Shown: piece by piece, positions 13,772 through 13,822 of the stretch
Numbering within the stretch: position 1 is the first letter of the stretch
Layout of the letters: each line of letters opens with the position of its first letter
Source of the DNA: Deltaproteobacteria bacterium
Lineage (GTDB): Bacteria > Bdellovibrionota > UBA1018
Assembly: GCA_013286765.1 (NCBI GenBank)
Contig: JABDFB010000058.1
Location: forward strand, 1 to 13,822
Direction of reading: 5' to 3'
Length of the DNA: 13,822 nt
Program-made: the position numbers and the translations under genes
Notes under the pieces: generated by a model
Seen by the model: only the letters and a program-made list of their open reading frames with translations
The model's database searches: none
What the model was told of the DNA's origin: nothing

Positions 13772-13822
13772 CTCTTCGGAATATGCACCTATTGAAAGAC
13801 AGCAGCCGACTGGGTGGCGAAA

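Overview
The window reads as a chromosomal fragment of a Gram-negative, outer-membrane-bearing bacterium. The moderate G+C, the frequent GTG starts, the prepilin-like protein, the extra MotAB stator and the patatin-like lipase would fit Bdellovibrionota or another former-Deltaproteobacteria lineage. That placement is an impression from family style, not a proof.

Layout. Bases 1-1397 hold the 3' part of a hybrid sensor histidine kinase (+). It converges on, and overlaps by 11 bases, a minus-strand patatin-like phospholipase (1387-2586). Upstream of the lipase is a 462-residue prepilin-like protein with a large glycine-rich C-terminal domain (2660-4048). Next, reading leftwards from 10242 to 4179, comes a tight minus-strand gene block: a PEGA/TPR lipoprotein, a membrane protein that looks like the FliF C-terminal ring domain fused to a whole FliG-like segment, a small predicted outer-membrane beta-barrel, MotA, MotB, and a membrane-anchored HEAT-repeat protein. 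Gene spacing in the block is 0, -26, 48, 2 and 34 bases. Divergent from it is a dicarboxylate/amino-acid:cation symporter (10361-11584, +). A hairpin-rich 303-base gap follows, then a minus-strand TolC-family efflux protein lacking its 5' end. It abuts a plus-strand surface-type protein that also lacks its 5' end (junction near 13.1 kb).

The most interesting part is 4179-10242. It encodes a stator pair (MotA/MotB), a one-chain rotor-like protein (FliF RBM3-like periplasmic part, transmembrane helix, FliG-like cytoplasmic part), a lipoprotein and an outer-membrane barrel, with no FliM/FliN, export apparatus, rod, hook or filament genes in the window. I infer a non-flagellar, ion-driven, envelope-spanning machine, or a specialised accessory to the flagellar motor. 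The sequence alone cannot distinguish these.

Other points of note: the symporter has NHD in place of the usual NMD motif and lacks the Asp that binds an amino group; the gap at 11592-11710 resembles an IS200/IS605 right end or omega-RNA remnant without transposase; and the 13.1-kb junction is either a real deletion or an assembly chimera. No tRNA, rRNA or CRISPR array was seen.
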